A stretch of 44,248 bases of DNA from Sulfurimonas sp. Lineage in GTDB: Bacteria; Campylobacterota; Campylobacteria; Campylobacterales; Sulfurimonadaceae. Shown here piece by piece: positions 32,507-42,046 of the stretch. The stretch's first letter is position 1; the number at the start of each line of letters is the position of its first letter. The stretch covers positions 1 through 44,248 of the forward strand of contig JALSLJ010000078.1 of NCBI GenBank assembly GCA_026988315.1, in the 5' to 3' direction. The translations under genes and the position numbers were made by a program. The notes under the pieces are model-generated. The model was given only the letters and a program-made list of their open reading frames with translations. It made no database searches and had not been told where the DNA came from.

Positions 32507-33682
32507 CTATATTGCCCTTTTAAACTCAGGATATGCTTCAACACCACATTCTGTAACATCCATACCCTCAAGCTGTGCTTCATCTTCTGCTCTGAATCTT
32601 GTAACTTTATTGATGATAAATAAGACAACAAAAGAGACAATAAAGGCAAACAAGGCAATAATCACAACACCCTTTAACTGGTCTAAAAATGCCACATTTT
32701 CAACAAAAATTCCAACAGCGAGTGTTCCCCAGATCCCATTTACAAGGTGAACAGATAATGCCCCAACCGGATCATCTAACTTTAGTTTATCAAAAAGAGG
32801 AACAGCAAATACCACTAAAGCTCCACCAACTGCACCGATTAAAATAGGTGTGTACATATCATATAAATCAGGTCCAGCAGTAACAGCAACTAGTCCCCCT
32901 AAAGCACCATTTAAAATCATCGTAATATCAAACAGTTTATATCTTACATACATAAGAATACCTGCAATCAAAGCACCAGCTAAACCAGCGGTATTAGTAT
33001 TCATAATAGTCTTAGCAACAAGATCGGCATTTTCTACACTTGAGATGCTACCAACACTTCCCCCATTAAATCCAAACCAACCTATCCATAATAAAAATGC
33101 ACCAAGTACAACTAAAGGGATATTCGAAGCAGGTATAACTCTTACTTTACCATTCTTATATCTTCCACGACGAGGACCCATTATGATGATAGCAGCTAAA
33201 AGTGCCCAGCCACCAGTTGAGTGTATAACCGTTGAACCTGCAAGGTCATACATGTTTATATCAAGAAATGTTCCTGCTATCATATCCGCTCCCCAACTCA
33301 CATTTACAACAGTTGGGTAGATGAGCCCACCCATAATAGCAGCAAAAATTGCTAAAGGAAAGATACGAACTCTCTCACTCACCCCACCACTCATTATATT
33401 GATGGTCTTACCAACAAATGCCATTTGAAACATAAATGCAGCCCAAATACTCATGGAGTCATTTTCCCAAGAACCAAAAGCAAGCGAATACCCAATCAGT
33501 AAAAATGCAAGGGAGGCAACTGCGTAAATCATAACATTGATAGTTAAAACAGATGTAACATTTTTTGTACGAACAAGCCCAGCTTCAAGCATTGCAAAAC
33601 CTGGAACCATAAAGATGATGAGCACCATAGCAAATAGTGCAAAGAAAGTGTCGATAATATATTTAAAATCAGCTTCTAACAT
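32507..33682 (-). CDS. Ammonium transporter, second Amt copy
   Basis: An Amt/MEP/Rh-family channel of 391 residues with about 11 membrane helices and no signal peptide. Family motifs present are PGFAMLEAGLVRTKN, the first pore His in TVIHSTGGWALL, WIGWFGFNGGS and the second pore His in SVHLVNGIWGTLAVG. It differs clearly from the first copy in its N-terminus, so this is not a recent duplication. It lies 161 bases beyond the PII gene, with a terminator-like hairpin between, and has AAAGGATAACTCT before its ATG. It may therefore have its own promoter. Confidence 0.92.
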   Translation of the reverse strand: MLEADFKYIIDTFFALFAMVLIIFMVPGFAMLEAGLVRTKNVTSVLTINVMIYAVASLAFLLIGYSLAFGSWENDSMSIWAAFMFQMAFVGKTINIMSGGVSERVRIFPLAIFAAIMGGLIYPTVVNVSWGADMIAGTFLDINMYDLAGSTVIHSTGGWALLAAIIIMGPRRGRYKNGKVRVIPASNIPLVVLGAFLLWIGWFGFNGGSVGSISSVENADLVAKTIMNTNTAGLAGALIAGILMYVRYKLFDITMILNGALGGLVAVTAGPDLYDMYTPILIGAVGGALVVFAVPLFDKLKLDDPVGALSVHLVNGIWGTLAVGIFVENVAFLDQLKGVVIIALFAFIVSFVVLFIINKVTRFRAEDEAQLEGMDVTECGVEAYPEFKRAI

Positions 33683-33796
33683 AGAGAGTTATCCTTTAGT
33701 AAAATAAAAGCTGTAATTTTATCTAAATAAGTAAGTTTTTAAAATTAAAGTAGATTGTTTTTTTAATATTTTTGAAAGGGTTTGTAGATTTTGAAA

Positions 33797-33827
33797 TTTT
33801 CCATACTCAAGATTGAGCATGGAAATT
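33797..33827 (-). terminator. Hairpin after the PII gene
   Basis: TTTCCATaCTCAA pairs with TTGAGcATGGAAA around a 2-base loop, with one mismatch. Runs of T lie on both flanks (TTAAAATTTTTT on the plus side). It starts 17 bases after the PII stop and probably terminates the amt1-PII transcript. Confidence 0.65.
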
Positions 33828-33843
33828 AAAATTTTTTATATTT

Positions 33844-34197
<354 letters not shown>

Positions 34198-34241
34198 TTA
34201 ATTTTAACATTTTAGCTATTTTTATAGTTTTAATCAACTAT

Positions 34242-35495
34242 TTAAAGATTTAAAGCCTTTTCACCGTGTACAGTTTCATCAAGACCACGAGCTTCAGTCT
34301 CCTCATCAACTCTACCACCACCAGTTAGTGCAGATGCTATAAAGAACACAATTGCTGTAGCAATTGCTGAATATACTATAGTTAAGCCAATAGCAGCAAA
34401 CTGAGAACCTAATTGACTCATCATATTGTAATCATCAGCCATTGCATAATCAGCTATAAAGATAGCAGTTGCGATTGAACCCCAGATACCAACAAGACCA
34501 TGTATCCAAAATGCATCTAAAGAATCATCAACTTTGAACATATGTTTGAGTTTAGAAACACCCCAAAAACCTAATGCTCCACCAATAAGACCAATAATTA
34601 TTGCACCCTCTACACCAGCAGAACCAGAAGCAGGAGTAATTGCAACAAGACCAGCAACAGCACCAGAAGCAGCACCAACTAAAGTAGCTTTTTTATAAAC
34701 TAACCACTCTGCAACAATCCAACCAATAACACCTAAAGAAGCAGCAACATTCGTTACAAGGAATGCAGAAGCAGCAGTACCATCAGCAGCAACTTGTGAA
34801 CCTGCATTGAAACCAAACCAACCGAACCATAGTAAAGCAGCACCAAGAACAACTAAAATAGGAGAAAAAGGCTTGATAGCAGCTTTTCCATAATCTTTTC
34901 TACGCCCAAGTATCATAGCAACAACAAAACCAGCAACACCCGCATTTAAGTGAACAACAGTACCACCAGCAAAATCCATCTCACCAAAGTTAAGTGTTTC
35001 ACCACCACCCCATGCCCAGTGAGTAATAGGAGCATAAACAGCTACAATCCATAAAGCAGCAAAAATCATGTATGTTGAAATTTTAACTCTCTCTATCATA
35101 GAACCACTTGCGATTGCTACGGCGATTGCAGCAAATGTTCCTTGAAATGCAACAAAAAGAAGCTCTGGAATAGTTCCACTCAAACTCTCATTCGTAATTC
35201 CAGCAAGTAACACTTTTCCAGTTCCAATAAAGTCACCATCACCAAAGGCGATTGAGTAACCAACTAATACCCATACTAAAGTACCTACTGCGTAAGCACC
35301 TAAACTCATACCTATTGTATTTAGTACATTTTTTGAACGAGTAAGTCCACCGTAAAATAGTGCTAGTCCCGCAGGTGTCATTAACATAACAAAAGCTGTT
35401 GCAACCAACATCCAAGCGGTATCACCACTGCTTAATGTATCTTCTGCAAATACCATAGTTGGCAATGCTAAAAGAGCAAGAAGAAATCTTTTCAT
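34242..35495 (-). CDS. amt: Ammonium transporter, first Amt copy
   Basis: A 417-residue Amt channel. The N-terminus MKRFLLALLALPTMVFAED looks like a cleaved signal peptide, as in E. coli AmtB. Motifs include PAGLALFYGGLTRSKN, THWAWGGGE, the twin His in TVVHLNAGVAGF and FWIHGLVGIWG, and WFGWFGFNAGS. The C-terminal tail (GRVDEETEARGLDETVHGE) matches the PII-interacting region of Amt proteins, so it is a likely partner of the PII protein encoded 59 bases downstream. Confidence 0.94.
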   Translation of the reverse strand: MKRFLLALLALPTMVFAEDTLSSGDTAWMLVATAFVMLMTPAGLALFYGGLTRSKNVLNTIGMSLGAYAVGTLVWVLVGYSIAFGDGDFIGTGKVLLAGITNESLSGTIPELLFVAFQGTFAAIAVAIASGSMIERVKISTYMIFAALWIVAVYAPITHWAWGGGETLNFGEMDFAGGTVVHLNAGVAGFVVAMILGRRKDYGKAAIKPFSPILVVLGAALLWFGWFGFNAGSQVAADGTAASAFLVTNVAASLGVIGWIVAEWLVYKKATLVGAASGAVAGLVAITPASGSAGVEGAIIIGLIGGALGFWGVSKLKHMFKVDDSLDAFWIHGLVGIWGSIATAIFIADYAMADDYNMMSQLGSQFAAIGLTIVYSAIATAIVFFIASALTGGGRVDEETEARGLDETVHGEKALNL

Positions 35496-35522
35496 TGTAA
35501 ATCCTTAAAGTTTATCTGCAAA

Positions 35523-35528
35523 ATTATA
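35523..35528 (-). promoter_or_regulatory. Probable -10 box for amt1
   Basis: TATAAT on the minus strand, 28 bases before the amt1 ATG. No consensus -35 and no clear sigma-54 (GG-N10-GC) site is seen. AAGGATTTACA precedes the ATG as a ribosome-binding site. Confidence 0.45.
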
Positions 35529-35559
35529 CACACTAAGTATTTTATATTAGTCAGATGGC

Positions 35560-35576
35560 TGATTAATTTTTAATCA
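35560..35576. promoter_or_regulatory. Inverted repeat upstream of the amt1 promoter
   Basis: TGATTA and TAATCA are perfect 6-bp arms around five bases, centred about 40 bases upstream of the amt1 -10 box. The position suits an activator or repressor of the amt1-PII genes. Confidence 0.35.
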
Positions 35577-35628
35577 CTTACAATCACATGACTCTTTTTT
35601 CACAATGCGCACAACTTACTCCAAAAGT

Positions 35629-35644
35629 TTTGTAATATTACAAA
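35629..35644. promoter_or_regulatory. 16-bp perfect palindrome between amt1 and gyrA
   Basis: TTTGTAATATTACAAA lies in the 208-base divergent region, about 20 bases before the probable gyrA -10 (TAATAT near 35665) and about 100 bases upstream of the amt1 -10. Its dyad core GTAATATTAC looks like a dimeric repressor or activator site. The regulator is unknown. Confidence 0.45.
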
Positions 35645-35704
35645 TATCTTAAGGGATAATCAGATAATATAGGTAAATTTTATTTTAATAAACTAGGTGT
35701 TTAT

Positions 35705-38188
35705 ATGAACGACTTGTTAAATAACGACGATATACAAACTATTAATATTGAAGAAACTCTTCAAAACAGCTATCTTGATTACTCTATGAGTGTAATTGTT
35801 GGGCGTGCGTTACCAGATGTTAGAGATGGACTTAAGCCAGTGCATAGAAGAATTCTTTACGCAATGGATAAACTAAATTTATCTCATGGTGCAAAGTACA
35901 AAAAATCAGCTCGTATAGTTGGTGATGTAATTGGGCAGTATCATCCACATGGCGATACAGCAGTTTATGATGCACTTGTTCGTATGGCTCAAGATTTTTC
36001 TATGCGAATGGAACTTGTTGACGGTCAGGGAAACTTCGGTTCCGTTGATGGCGACTCTGCTGCGGCGATGAGATATACAGAAGCTCGCATGACAAAATAT
36101 GCTGGTGAACTTCTCAAAGATTTAGATAAAAATACAGTAAATATGATAGAAAACTACGATGGTACAACCAAAGAGCCCGATGTTATGCCTACTCGTGTTC
36201 CAAACTTACTTATAAATGGTTCATCAGGTATCGCAGTTGGTATGGCAACAAATATCCCCCCACACAATCCAAGAGAGATTTTAACTGGCCTTAAAGCACT
36301 TTTAGCAAATCCAAATATAGAGTTAGCAGAAATAATGGAGCATATCAAAGCACCAGATTTTCCAACTGGCGGTATTATTTTTGGTAAAAAAGGGATTACA
36401 GAGGCTTACGAGACTGGTCGCGGTCGCATTAAGGTTCGGGCAAAAACACATATAGAACAAAGTGCGAAAAAAGAGATTATTGTTATTGATGAGCTTCCAT
36501 ATCAAGTAAATAAATCCCGCTTAATTGAAAATATCGCTAACCTTGTAAAAGATAAGATGATCGATGGTGTTTCACTAATTCGTGATGAATCAGACCGTGA
36601 TGGTATGCGCGTTGTAATTGAGCTTAAGCGTGACGCTATGAGTGAGATTGTTCTTAATAATCTTTTCAAGCAAACAAGCATGCAAACTACATTTGGTATT
36701 ATCATGTTATCTATATTAAACCAAGAGCCTCGTATTTTTGGAATTATAGAGATTTTAAAACACTTTATAAATCACCGTAAAACAATTATTATCCGCCGTA
36801 CTATTTTTGATCTTGAAAAAGCAAAAGCACGCGCGCACATCTTAGAGGGTCTCAAAAAAGCACTTGACATTATTGATGAAATTATCAAAGTTATCAAAGC
36901 AAGTACAAATATAGAAGATGCAAGAGATAATCTAGTTGCTCAATTTGACTTTTCCCAAATTCAAGCACAAAGCATTGTTGATATGCGTCTTGGTAAGCTT
37001 ACAGGACTAGAGCGTGAGAAAATCGAAAATGAACTGCGTGAGCTAATGGAGCTAATCGAATATTTAGAATCAATCCTTAAAAGTGAAGAGATTTTACACG
37101 GCATTATTGATGAAGAATTCGATGAATCTTTAGCTACTTATGGTGGTAACGAGAGAAGAACAGAGGTTGAGGATGACTATGATGACATCGATATTGAAGA
37201 TTTAATCCCTAATGAACCAATGGTTGTTACTATCACTCATAGAGGCTACATCAAAAGAGTTCCTCTTGCTTCATATGAAAAACAAAAAAGAGGCGGTAAA
37301 GGTAAAACTGCTGTTACCACTTACGATGACGATTTTATTGAAAACTTTTTTACTTGTAATACACACGATACACTTTTGTTTGTAACAGATCGTGGTCAAC
37401 TACATTGGTTAAAAGTTTACCGTATCCCTGAAGGAAGTAGAGTTGCTAAAGGGAAGGCAGTTGTAAATCTCATAAACCTAGTGGCAGATGAAAAGATATG
37501 CTCTATAATCCCTACTACAGACTTTAGTGAAGATAAAGGGCTTGTATTTTTTACGCAACGCGGTGTTGTAAAAAGAACTAATCTCAGTGAGTTTAGCAAC
37601 ATTAGAAGTAATGGTGTAAGAGCGATTGTTTTAGATGATGATGATACACTTATTACAGCTCATATAGCAAATCAAGATATTAAATATCTATTTATAGTTA
37701 CTAAACTTGCTCAGTGTATTAAATTTGAGATAGAAAAAACTCGTGAACAAGGTCGTAGCACTCGTGGTGTTAGAGGTATCAAGTTCAAACATGAAGGTGA
37801 TGAAGTAATTGATGCTAATATCATAGCAAGTGACGAGCAAGAGATTTTAATCATTGCGGAAAAAGGTATCGGTAAACGAACTGATGCTGGTGAATATCGC
37901 TTAACTAACCGTGGTGGTTCTGGTGTTATAGCAATGAAGATGACTACTAAAACTGGTAAAAATATTGTTGGCTGCTTGATGGTTGATGAAGAGATGGATA
38001 TGATGGCACTCACAAAAGCTGGTAAGATGATACGAGTAGATATGCAAACTATCTCAAAATCAAGCAGAAACACCTCTGGTGTGTATATAGTCAAAGGTGA
38101 CGATGTTGCGAGCGTTTCCCGTTGTCCAAAACAACCTAAGGAAGAAGATGAAGAGCCAGAAGAAGATGGAACATTAGGATTGGAATAA
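35705..38188 (+). CDS. gyrA: DNA gyrase subunit A
   Basis: The breakage-reunion subunit of gyrase, 827 residues. The catalytic Tyr124 lies in [10 protein letters not shown]. The quinolone-resistance region reads [20 protein letters not shown]: Thr85 and Asp89 match the wild-type pattern known from Campylobacter, with no resistance substitution. The GyrA box in [13 protein letters not shown] marks it as gyrase rather than topoisomerase IV, and six C-terminal beta-pinwheel repeats follow. The C-terminus is acidic ([10 protein letters not shown]). It heads the gyrA-flgP-flgQ-flgR-asd order shared with C. jejuni. Confidence 0.98.
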   Translation: MNDLLNNDDIQTINIEETLQNSYLDYSMSVIVGRALPDVRDGLKPVHRRILYAMDKLNLSHGAKYKKSARIVGDVIGQYHPHGDTAVYDALVRMAQDFSMRMELVDGQGNFGSVDGDSAAAMRYTEARMTKYAGELLKDLDKNTVNMIENYDGTTKEPDVMPTRVPNLLINGSSGIAVGMATNIPPHNPREILTGLKALLANPNIELAEIMEHIKAPDFPTGGIIFGKKGITEAYETGRGRIKVRAKTHIEQSAKKEIIVIDELPYQVNKSRLIENIANLVKDKMIDGVSLIRDESDRDGMRVVIELKRDAMSEIVLNNLFKQTSMQTTFGIIMLSILNQEPRIFGIIEILKHFINHRKTIIIRRTIFDLEKAKARAHILEGLKKALDIIDEIIKVIKASTNIEDARDNLVAQFDFSQIQAQSIVDMRLGKLTGLEREKIENELRELMELIEYLESILKSEEILHGIIDEEFDESLATYGGNERRTEVEDDYDDIDIEDLIPNEPMVVTITHRGYIKRVPLASYEKQKRGGKGKTAVTTYDDDFIENFFTCNTHDTLLFVTDRGQLHWLKVYRIPEGSRVAKGKAVVNLINLVADEKICSIIPTTDFSEDKGLVFFTQRGVVKRTNLSEFSNIRSNGVRAIVLDDDDTLITAHIANQDIKYLFIVTKLAQCIKFEIEKTREQGRSTRGVRGIKFKHEGDEVIDANIIASDEQEILIIAEKGIGKRTDAGEYRLTNRGGSGVIAMKMTTKTGKNIVGCLMVDEEMDMMALTKAGKMIRVDMQTISKSSRNTSGVYIVKGDDVASVSRCPKQPKEEDEEPEEDGTLGLE

Positions 38189-38233
38189 AAATTGCTTATT
38201 ATTTCAATAATGAATCATCTTAAGGGACAAGAA

Positions 38234-38743
38234 ATGAAATACTCTCTACTTTTTGTTGCACTTTTAAGTGCATCCACTCTCGTAGCAGTTGAAACAGATG
38301 AAACCATAAATAACTCTGAGTCTATTGAAGTAGTTGAATTTAAAGAGGTGCAACCTGTCGATAATGTAGATGAGTGCACTAGGGGGGATTGTGGCGAAGT
38401 AAACACAATCAACGACGAGCTATTAGCACTAGCTACAAATATTCGTGTGAGTGTAGTTGGGCAAGGTGTTGCTCCTATGCATACTAGTTCCCCCGCACAG
38501 GCTTACGCTCTTGCTAAAAGAGCAGCTATCGCTGATGGCTACAGAATGATTGCTGAACGCGTAAAAGGAGTACGAGTTGAAGGTCAAGACTTAATCAAAA
38601 ACATGATGGTTGCAAGATCATCAGTTCGTACTTCTGTCAATGCAATGATTAGAGATGCAAGCGTTTTAGAAACTACATTTAAAGATGGATTATGCGAAGT
38701 AGAGATGGAAATCGTACTTTCTCACTCTCTCTTTGCTCGTTAA
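38234..38743 (+). CDS. flgP: Flagellar protein FlgP (LPP20-like domain)
   Basis: Required for motility in Campylobacter, where FlgP forms the basal disk that widens the motor. The ATG at 38234 was chosen because AAGGGA precedes it and the protein then starts with a signal peptide (MKYSLLFVALLSASTLVAV); a longer frame adds 14 unlikely residues. The domain shows SPAQAYALAKRAAIADGYRM and AERVKGVRVEGQ, typical of LPP20/FlgP. No lipobox Cys follows the signal, although C. jejuni FlgP is a lipoprotein. Two Cys occur later in DECTRGDCGE. The product has 169 residues. Confidence 0.88.
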   Translation: MKYSLLFVALLSASTLVAVETDETINNSESIEVVEFKEVQPVDNVDECTRGDCGEVNTINDELLALATNIRVSVVGQGVAPMHTSSPAQAYALAKRAAIADGYRMIAERVKGVRVEGQDLIKNMMVARSSVRTSVNAMIRDASVLETTFKDGLCEVEMEIVLSHSLFAR

Positions 38744-39102
38744 TACTATTTAGTTCGCTAACACTAAAAGCAGACGAGTATCTTATCTCTTACCGCTATG
38801 TGGTAAAAGATGCTATCCTCTTTAATGAAGACTTATATATCTCTAGGGCAATGCAAAAATGCAAAGGAACTCCTAGTGATACTCTCATCATAAATAGTGA
38901 CGGCTTTAAAAATCTAAAAAAAATAATACAAAAAAACAATACTTTATTTATTGATTATATCCATAAACTTGGCTTAGATGTAAAACATGAAGAACGCAAT
39001 ACAAACTTGCAAAATAGTTCCACAACTATTTTAACACTAAAGACCACCTGCTTCAAAGTCGATTTTAATGATAATCTCGCTAAAATATCCCCTTTAAAAT
39101 AA
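38692..39102 (+). CDS. flgQ: Flagellar protein FlgQ
   Basis: A 136-residue exported protein assigned mainly by position directly after flgP, as in C. jejuni, where FlgQ is needed for FlgP stability and motility. The first 52 bases overlap the end of flgP in another frame. The N-terminus RSRDGNRTFSLSLCSLILF ends a signal peptide at SSLTLKA before DEYLISYRYVVKDA. Cys residues in MQKCKG and TTCFKV may pair. The ribosome-binding site (AAAGATGG) is weak, consistent with coupled translation. Confidence 0.75.
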   Translation: MRSRDGNRTFSLSLCSLILFSSLTLKADEYLISYRYVVKDAILFNEDLYISRAMQKCKGTPSDTLIINSDGFKNLKKIIQKNNTLFIDYIHKLGLDVKHEERNTNLQNSSTTILTLKTTCFKVDFNDNLAKISPLK

Positions 39103-39135
39103 GAATAATTTATACGAAAACTTAAAGGTATTTTG

Positions 39136-40428
39136 GTGAAAATTGCAATAATTGAAGATGATATAAACATGAGAAAATCCCTTGAAATTTCTATGAGTGA
39201 TTTTAAAGAGTTTGAGATTAAAACATTTAAAAATGCTAAAGATGCACTTAAGAGTCTCGATGATAGCTTTAATCTTATAATCACTGATATTAATATGCCT
39301 GGTATGGATGGGATAGAGCTTGTAAAAAAACTCAATGGTCGTTTTGAAGTTATCATTATGACAGGAAATGCCACTCTGCAACGCGCTATAGAATCTATCC
39401 ACCTTGGTGTAAAAGATTTTTTGCTAAAACCTTTTGAGATAGATACACTTATAACTGCTATTAAACGGGAAGACAAAGTTCAAAAAGCAAAAAAAACTGT
39501 AAGCAAAAAAGAGGCTAAAAAATCTACTACTGACTTTTTAGGAACATCAAAGGCACTTGAAAATGTTTTAAATATTGCAAACAAAGCAGCGAAAACAGAT
39601 GCTAGTGTTTTACTTTTAGGGGAGAGTGGTGTTGGTAAAGAGCTATTTGCAAATTACATCCATAAAAACTCCCCAAGAGTAAAAAAACCATTTGTCGCTA
39701 TCAATATGGCAGCCATTCCTGAAAACTTGATTGAGAGTGAACTATTTGGATTTGAAAAAGGTGCTTTTACAGATGCAAATGAAGCAAAAGCTGGACAATT
39801 TGAACTTGCAAACGGCGGAACACTTTTTTTAGATGAGATTGGTGAGATGCCATACGGGGTTCAAGCTAAACTGCTTCGTGCACTTCAAGAAAAAGAGATA
39901 AGAAGACTCGGTTCATCAAAAAGTATAAACATAGACATAAGAGTTATCTCAGCGACAAATGCAAATTTAACTACTAAAATAACAAATGGTGAATTTAGAG
40001 AAGATTTATACTACCGTTTAAATACAATTCCTCTCAATATTCCACCTTTGCACCAAAGAAAAGATGAAATATTACAAATTGCAGATATAATTCTAAAGCA
40101 AAATTGTCAAAAGTATGATTTTAATCTAAAAAAATTTTCAGCAGAGGCTCAAGAGCAGCTTTTAGCTTATAGCTGGCCTGGAAATATTAGAGAACTCATT
40201 TCGGTTGTAGAGAGAGCCGCTATCTTAAGTGATGGTGACGAGATAACACCAGAAGCACTTTTTTTAGAGTCTCGTGGACTTAAAGAGACAAAAGATATAC
40301 AAAGTATGGAAAAAGAACTTATCCAAGAGGTGATGACTTCAGAAAATGGGGATATAGAAAAAGTATCTAGTGTGCTAGGTATGACTAAAGCAAATTTAAT
40401 AAAAAAAATAGAGATATACGAACTATAA
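39136..40428 (+). CDS. flgR: Sigma-54-dependent flagellar response regulator FlgR
   Basis: An NtrC-family activator phosphorylated by the kinase FlgS in Campylobacter, driving RpoN-dependent rod and hook genes. I chose the GTG at 39136, seven bases after AAAGG; a TTG codon immediately before is the alternative. A REC domain has its phosphoacceptor in IITDINMPGMDG. The AAA+ domain has Walker A GESGVGKE, Walker B GGTLFLDEIGEM and the sigma-54 contact loop GAFTDA (canonical GAFTGA). The C-terminal 40 residues (ENGDIEKVSSVLGMTKANLI) fit a Fis-type helix-turn-helix, which H. pylori FlgR lacks. It ends 9 bases before asd. Confidence 0.92.
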   Translation: MKIAIIEDDINMRKSLEISMSDFKEFEIKTFKNAKDALKSLDDSFNLIITDINMPGMDGIELVKKLNGRFEVIIMTGNATLQRAIESIHLGVKDFLLKPFEIDTLITAIKREDKVQKAKKTVSKKEAKKSTTDFLGTSKALENVLNIANKAAKTDASVLLLGESGVGKELFANYIHKNSPRVKKPFVAINMAAIPENLIESELFGFEKGAFTDANEAKAGQFELANGGTLFLDEIGEMPYGVQAKLLRALQEKEIRRLGSSKSINIDIRVISATNANLTTKITNGEFREDLYYRLNTIPLNIPPLHQRKDEILQIADIILKQNCQKYDFNLKKFSAEAQEQLLAYSWPGNIRELISVVERAAILSDGDEITPEALFLESRGLKETKDIQSMEKELIQEVMTSENGDIEKVSSVLGMTKANLIKKIEIYEL

Positions 40429-40437
40429 GGAGATAAA

Positions 40438-41472
40438 TTGTCAAGAAAATACAATGTAGCAGTAGTAGGAGCCAATGGAGCAGTTGGTGAAGAGATATTA
40501 ACAATTTTACAAGAGATAGACTTTCCTCTAAAGAAGATAGTTCCTCTTGCAAGCTCAAGAAGTGCAGGTAAATCTGTAACTTTTAACGACAAAGAAGTTC
40601 TAATCAAAGAACTAACAAACGATGTTTTTAAAGAAGAAGATATTGAGATTGCTCTTTTTTCTGCTGGGGGAAGTGTTAGTGCAGAGTTTGCACCATCTGC
40701 TGTAGAAGCGGGAGCAGTTGTTATAGATAATACTTCGCACTTTAGAATGGATGCGAAAATTCCACTTGTTGTTCCTGAGGTAAATCCTCAAGATATTGCA
40801 AAATGGAAAAATACTGGGATAATTGCAAATCCTAACTGCTCAACTATTCAAATGGTTCAAGCACTGAAACCACTTGATGAGGCTTATGATTTACTCAGAG
40901 TTGATGTGAGCACATACCAAGCAACTTCTGGTGGCGGAAAAACTGCTATGGAAGAGTTAGTTACACAGATGCAAGAGTTCTTTGCATTTAAACTAAATGA
41001 TGCTGAACACAAAGCATTTCCTCATCAAATTGCATTAAATGTCATCCCTCAGATAGATGTATTTATGGAAAATGGATACACAAAAGAAGAGATGAAAATG
41101 GTGAATGAAACAACTAAAATCATGGATAAAGATATTGAAGTGAGTGCTACTTGTGTTCGTGTTCCAACTTTGCGTGGTCATGCAGAAGCTTTAACTATGA
41201 CTTTTGACTCTGATGTTGATGCAAATGAAGCGAGAGAGTTATTATCAAAAGCTCCAAACCTTGTTATACTTGATAAGCCAGAAGAGTCTTTGTATCCTAT
41301 GCCGGCTACTTGCGTTGATATGAATGAAACATTTGTTGGAAGAATCAGAAACGACACATATAAAAGTAATATTCTTCATATGTTTATTGTTGCTGACAAC
41401 CTAAGAGTAGGTGCAGCTACAAATGCTGTTAGAATTGCCCAAAAATGGGTTGAAATGGAGGGAGAAAAATAG
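40438..41472 (+). CDS. asd: Aspartate-semialdehyde dehydrogenase
   Basis: Reduces aspartyl phosphate to the semialdehyde for lysine, threonine, methionine and diaminopimelate synthesis. It starts at a TTG, with AAGGAGAT seven bases upstream. The NADP-binding GANGAVGEEI is near residue 11, the catalytic Cys is in ANPNCSTIQ, ATSGGGKTAMEEL follows, and the general-base His is in LRGHAEALT. The 344-residue length is normal. It is directly followed by the YqhA-family gene with no gap. Confidence 0.96.
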   Translation: MSRKYNVAVVGANGAVGEEILTILQEIDFPLKKIVPLASSRSAGKSVTFNDKEVLIKELTNDVFKEEDIEIALFSAGGSVSAEFAPSAVEAGAVVIDNTSHFRMDAKIPLVVPEVNPQDIAKWKNTGIIANPNCSTIQMVQALKPLDEAYDLLRVDVSTYQATSGGGKTAMEELVTQMQEFFAFKLNDAEHKAFPHQIALNVIPQIDVFMENGYTKEEMKMVNETTKIMDKDIEVSATCVRVPTLRGHAEALTMTFDSDVDANEARELLSKAPNLVILDKPEESLYPMPATCVDMNETFVGRIRNDTYKSNILHMFIVADNLRVGAATNAVRIAQKWVEMEGEK

Positions 41473-41988
41473 ATGATTGAAAGAATATTTGAAAATAGCC
41501 TATGGGCTACAAGATTTATGGTAATTCTTGCTGTAGTTTTTGGTTTAGTTGGAGCAGTTGTCTTGTTTGCAGTTGCAAGTGTAGATATCGTTGTAACTGC
41601 TAAGTATGTTATAACAACTTACACAACTGGTGCACATCCAGAAAAATTTCATCAAGATATAGTTGGTGGAATTATTGGAGCAGTTGACTTATATCTTATT
41701 GGTGTGGTTATGCTACTTTTCTCATTTGGTTTATATGAACTATTTATATCAGATATAGATCCAGCAAAAGATGATGAAGGTAATGACAATCAAATATTGG
41801 CTATTCACTCTTTAGACCAGTTAAAAGATAAAATTTCTAAAGTTATTGTGATGGTTTTAGTAGTTGGCTTTTTTCAAAAAGTTGGATATACAGAATATAA
41901 TGGAGCTTTAGATATGCTCTATTTTGCTATTTCGATTGCTGCAGTTGCTGTTGGCTTATATTTTTTAAGTAAAGTTGGGAAAAAATAA
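41473..41988 (+). CDS. YqhA / UPF0114 family membrane protein
   Basis: A 171-residue inner-membrane protein with four hydrophobic helices (about 14-37, 66-88, 122-138, 148-166). The pattern ENSLWATRFMVILAVVFGL, VDLYLIGVVMLLFSFGLYELF and HSLDQLKDKISKVIVMVLVV is typical of the UPF0114/YqhA family, whose function is unknown. Its ATG abuts the asd stop codon, and GGAG within asd serves as ribosome-binding site. The same neighbour follows asd in C. jejuni. Confidence 0.88.
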   Translation: MIERIFENSLWATRFMVILAVVFGLVGAVVLFAVASVDIVVTAKYVITTYTTGAHPEKFHQDIVGGIIGAVDLYLIGVVMLLFSFGLYELFISDIDPAKDDEGNDNQILAIHSLDQLKDKISKVIVMVLVVGFFQKVGYTEYNGALDMLYFAISIAAVAVGLYFLSKVGKK

Positions 41989-42013
41989 TCATTTAAACAT
42001 TATATAAACTTAT

Positions 42014-42024
42014 ATTGTTACAAT
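42014..42024 (+). promoter_or_regulatory. Small dyad and possible -10 before hemE
   Basis: ATTGT and ACAAT flank one base, and TACAAT within it could serve as a -10 box about 22 bases before the hemE ATG. The region (41989-42046) is short and has no other evident signal. Confidence 0.25.
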
Positions 42025-42046
42025 GCAAAGAATTAAAAGGATTAGA

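Noticed and set aside
32850-33320. 156-codon plus-strand frame inside the second amt gene
   Set aside because: It is the antisense of conserved Amt helices; long antisense frames are common over biased membrane-protein codons.
35500-35700. Sigma-54 promoter for amt1
   Set aside because: No convincing GG-N10-GC element on the minus strand; a sigma-70 type -10 is present instead.
35705-38188. Quinolone-resistance substitution in GyrA
   Set aside because: Thr85 and Asp89 are the wild-type residues for this phylum.
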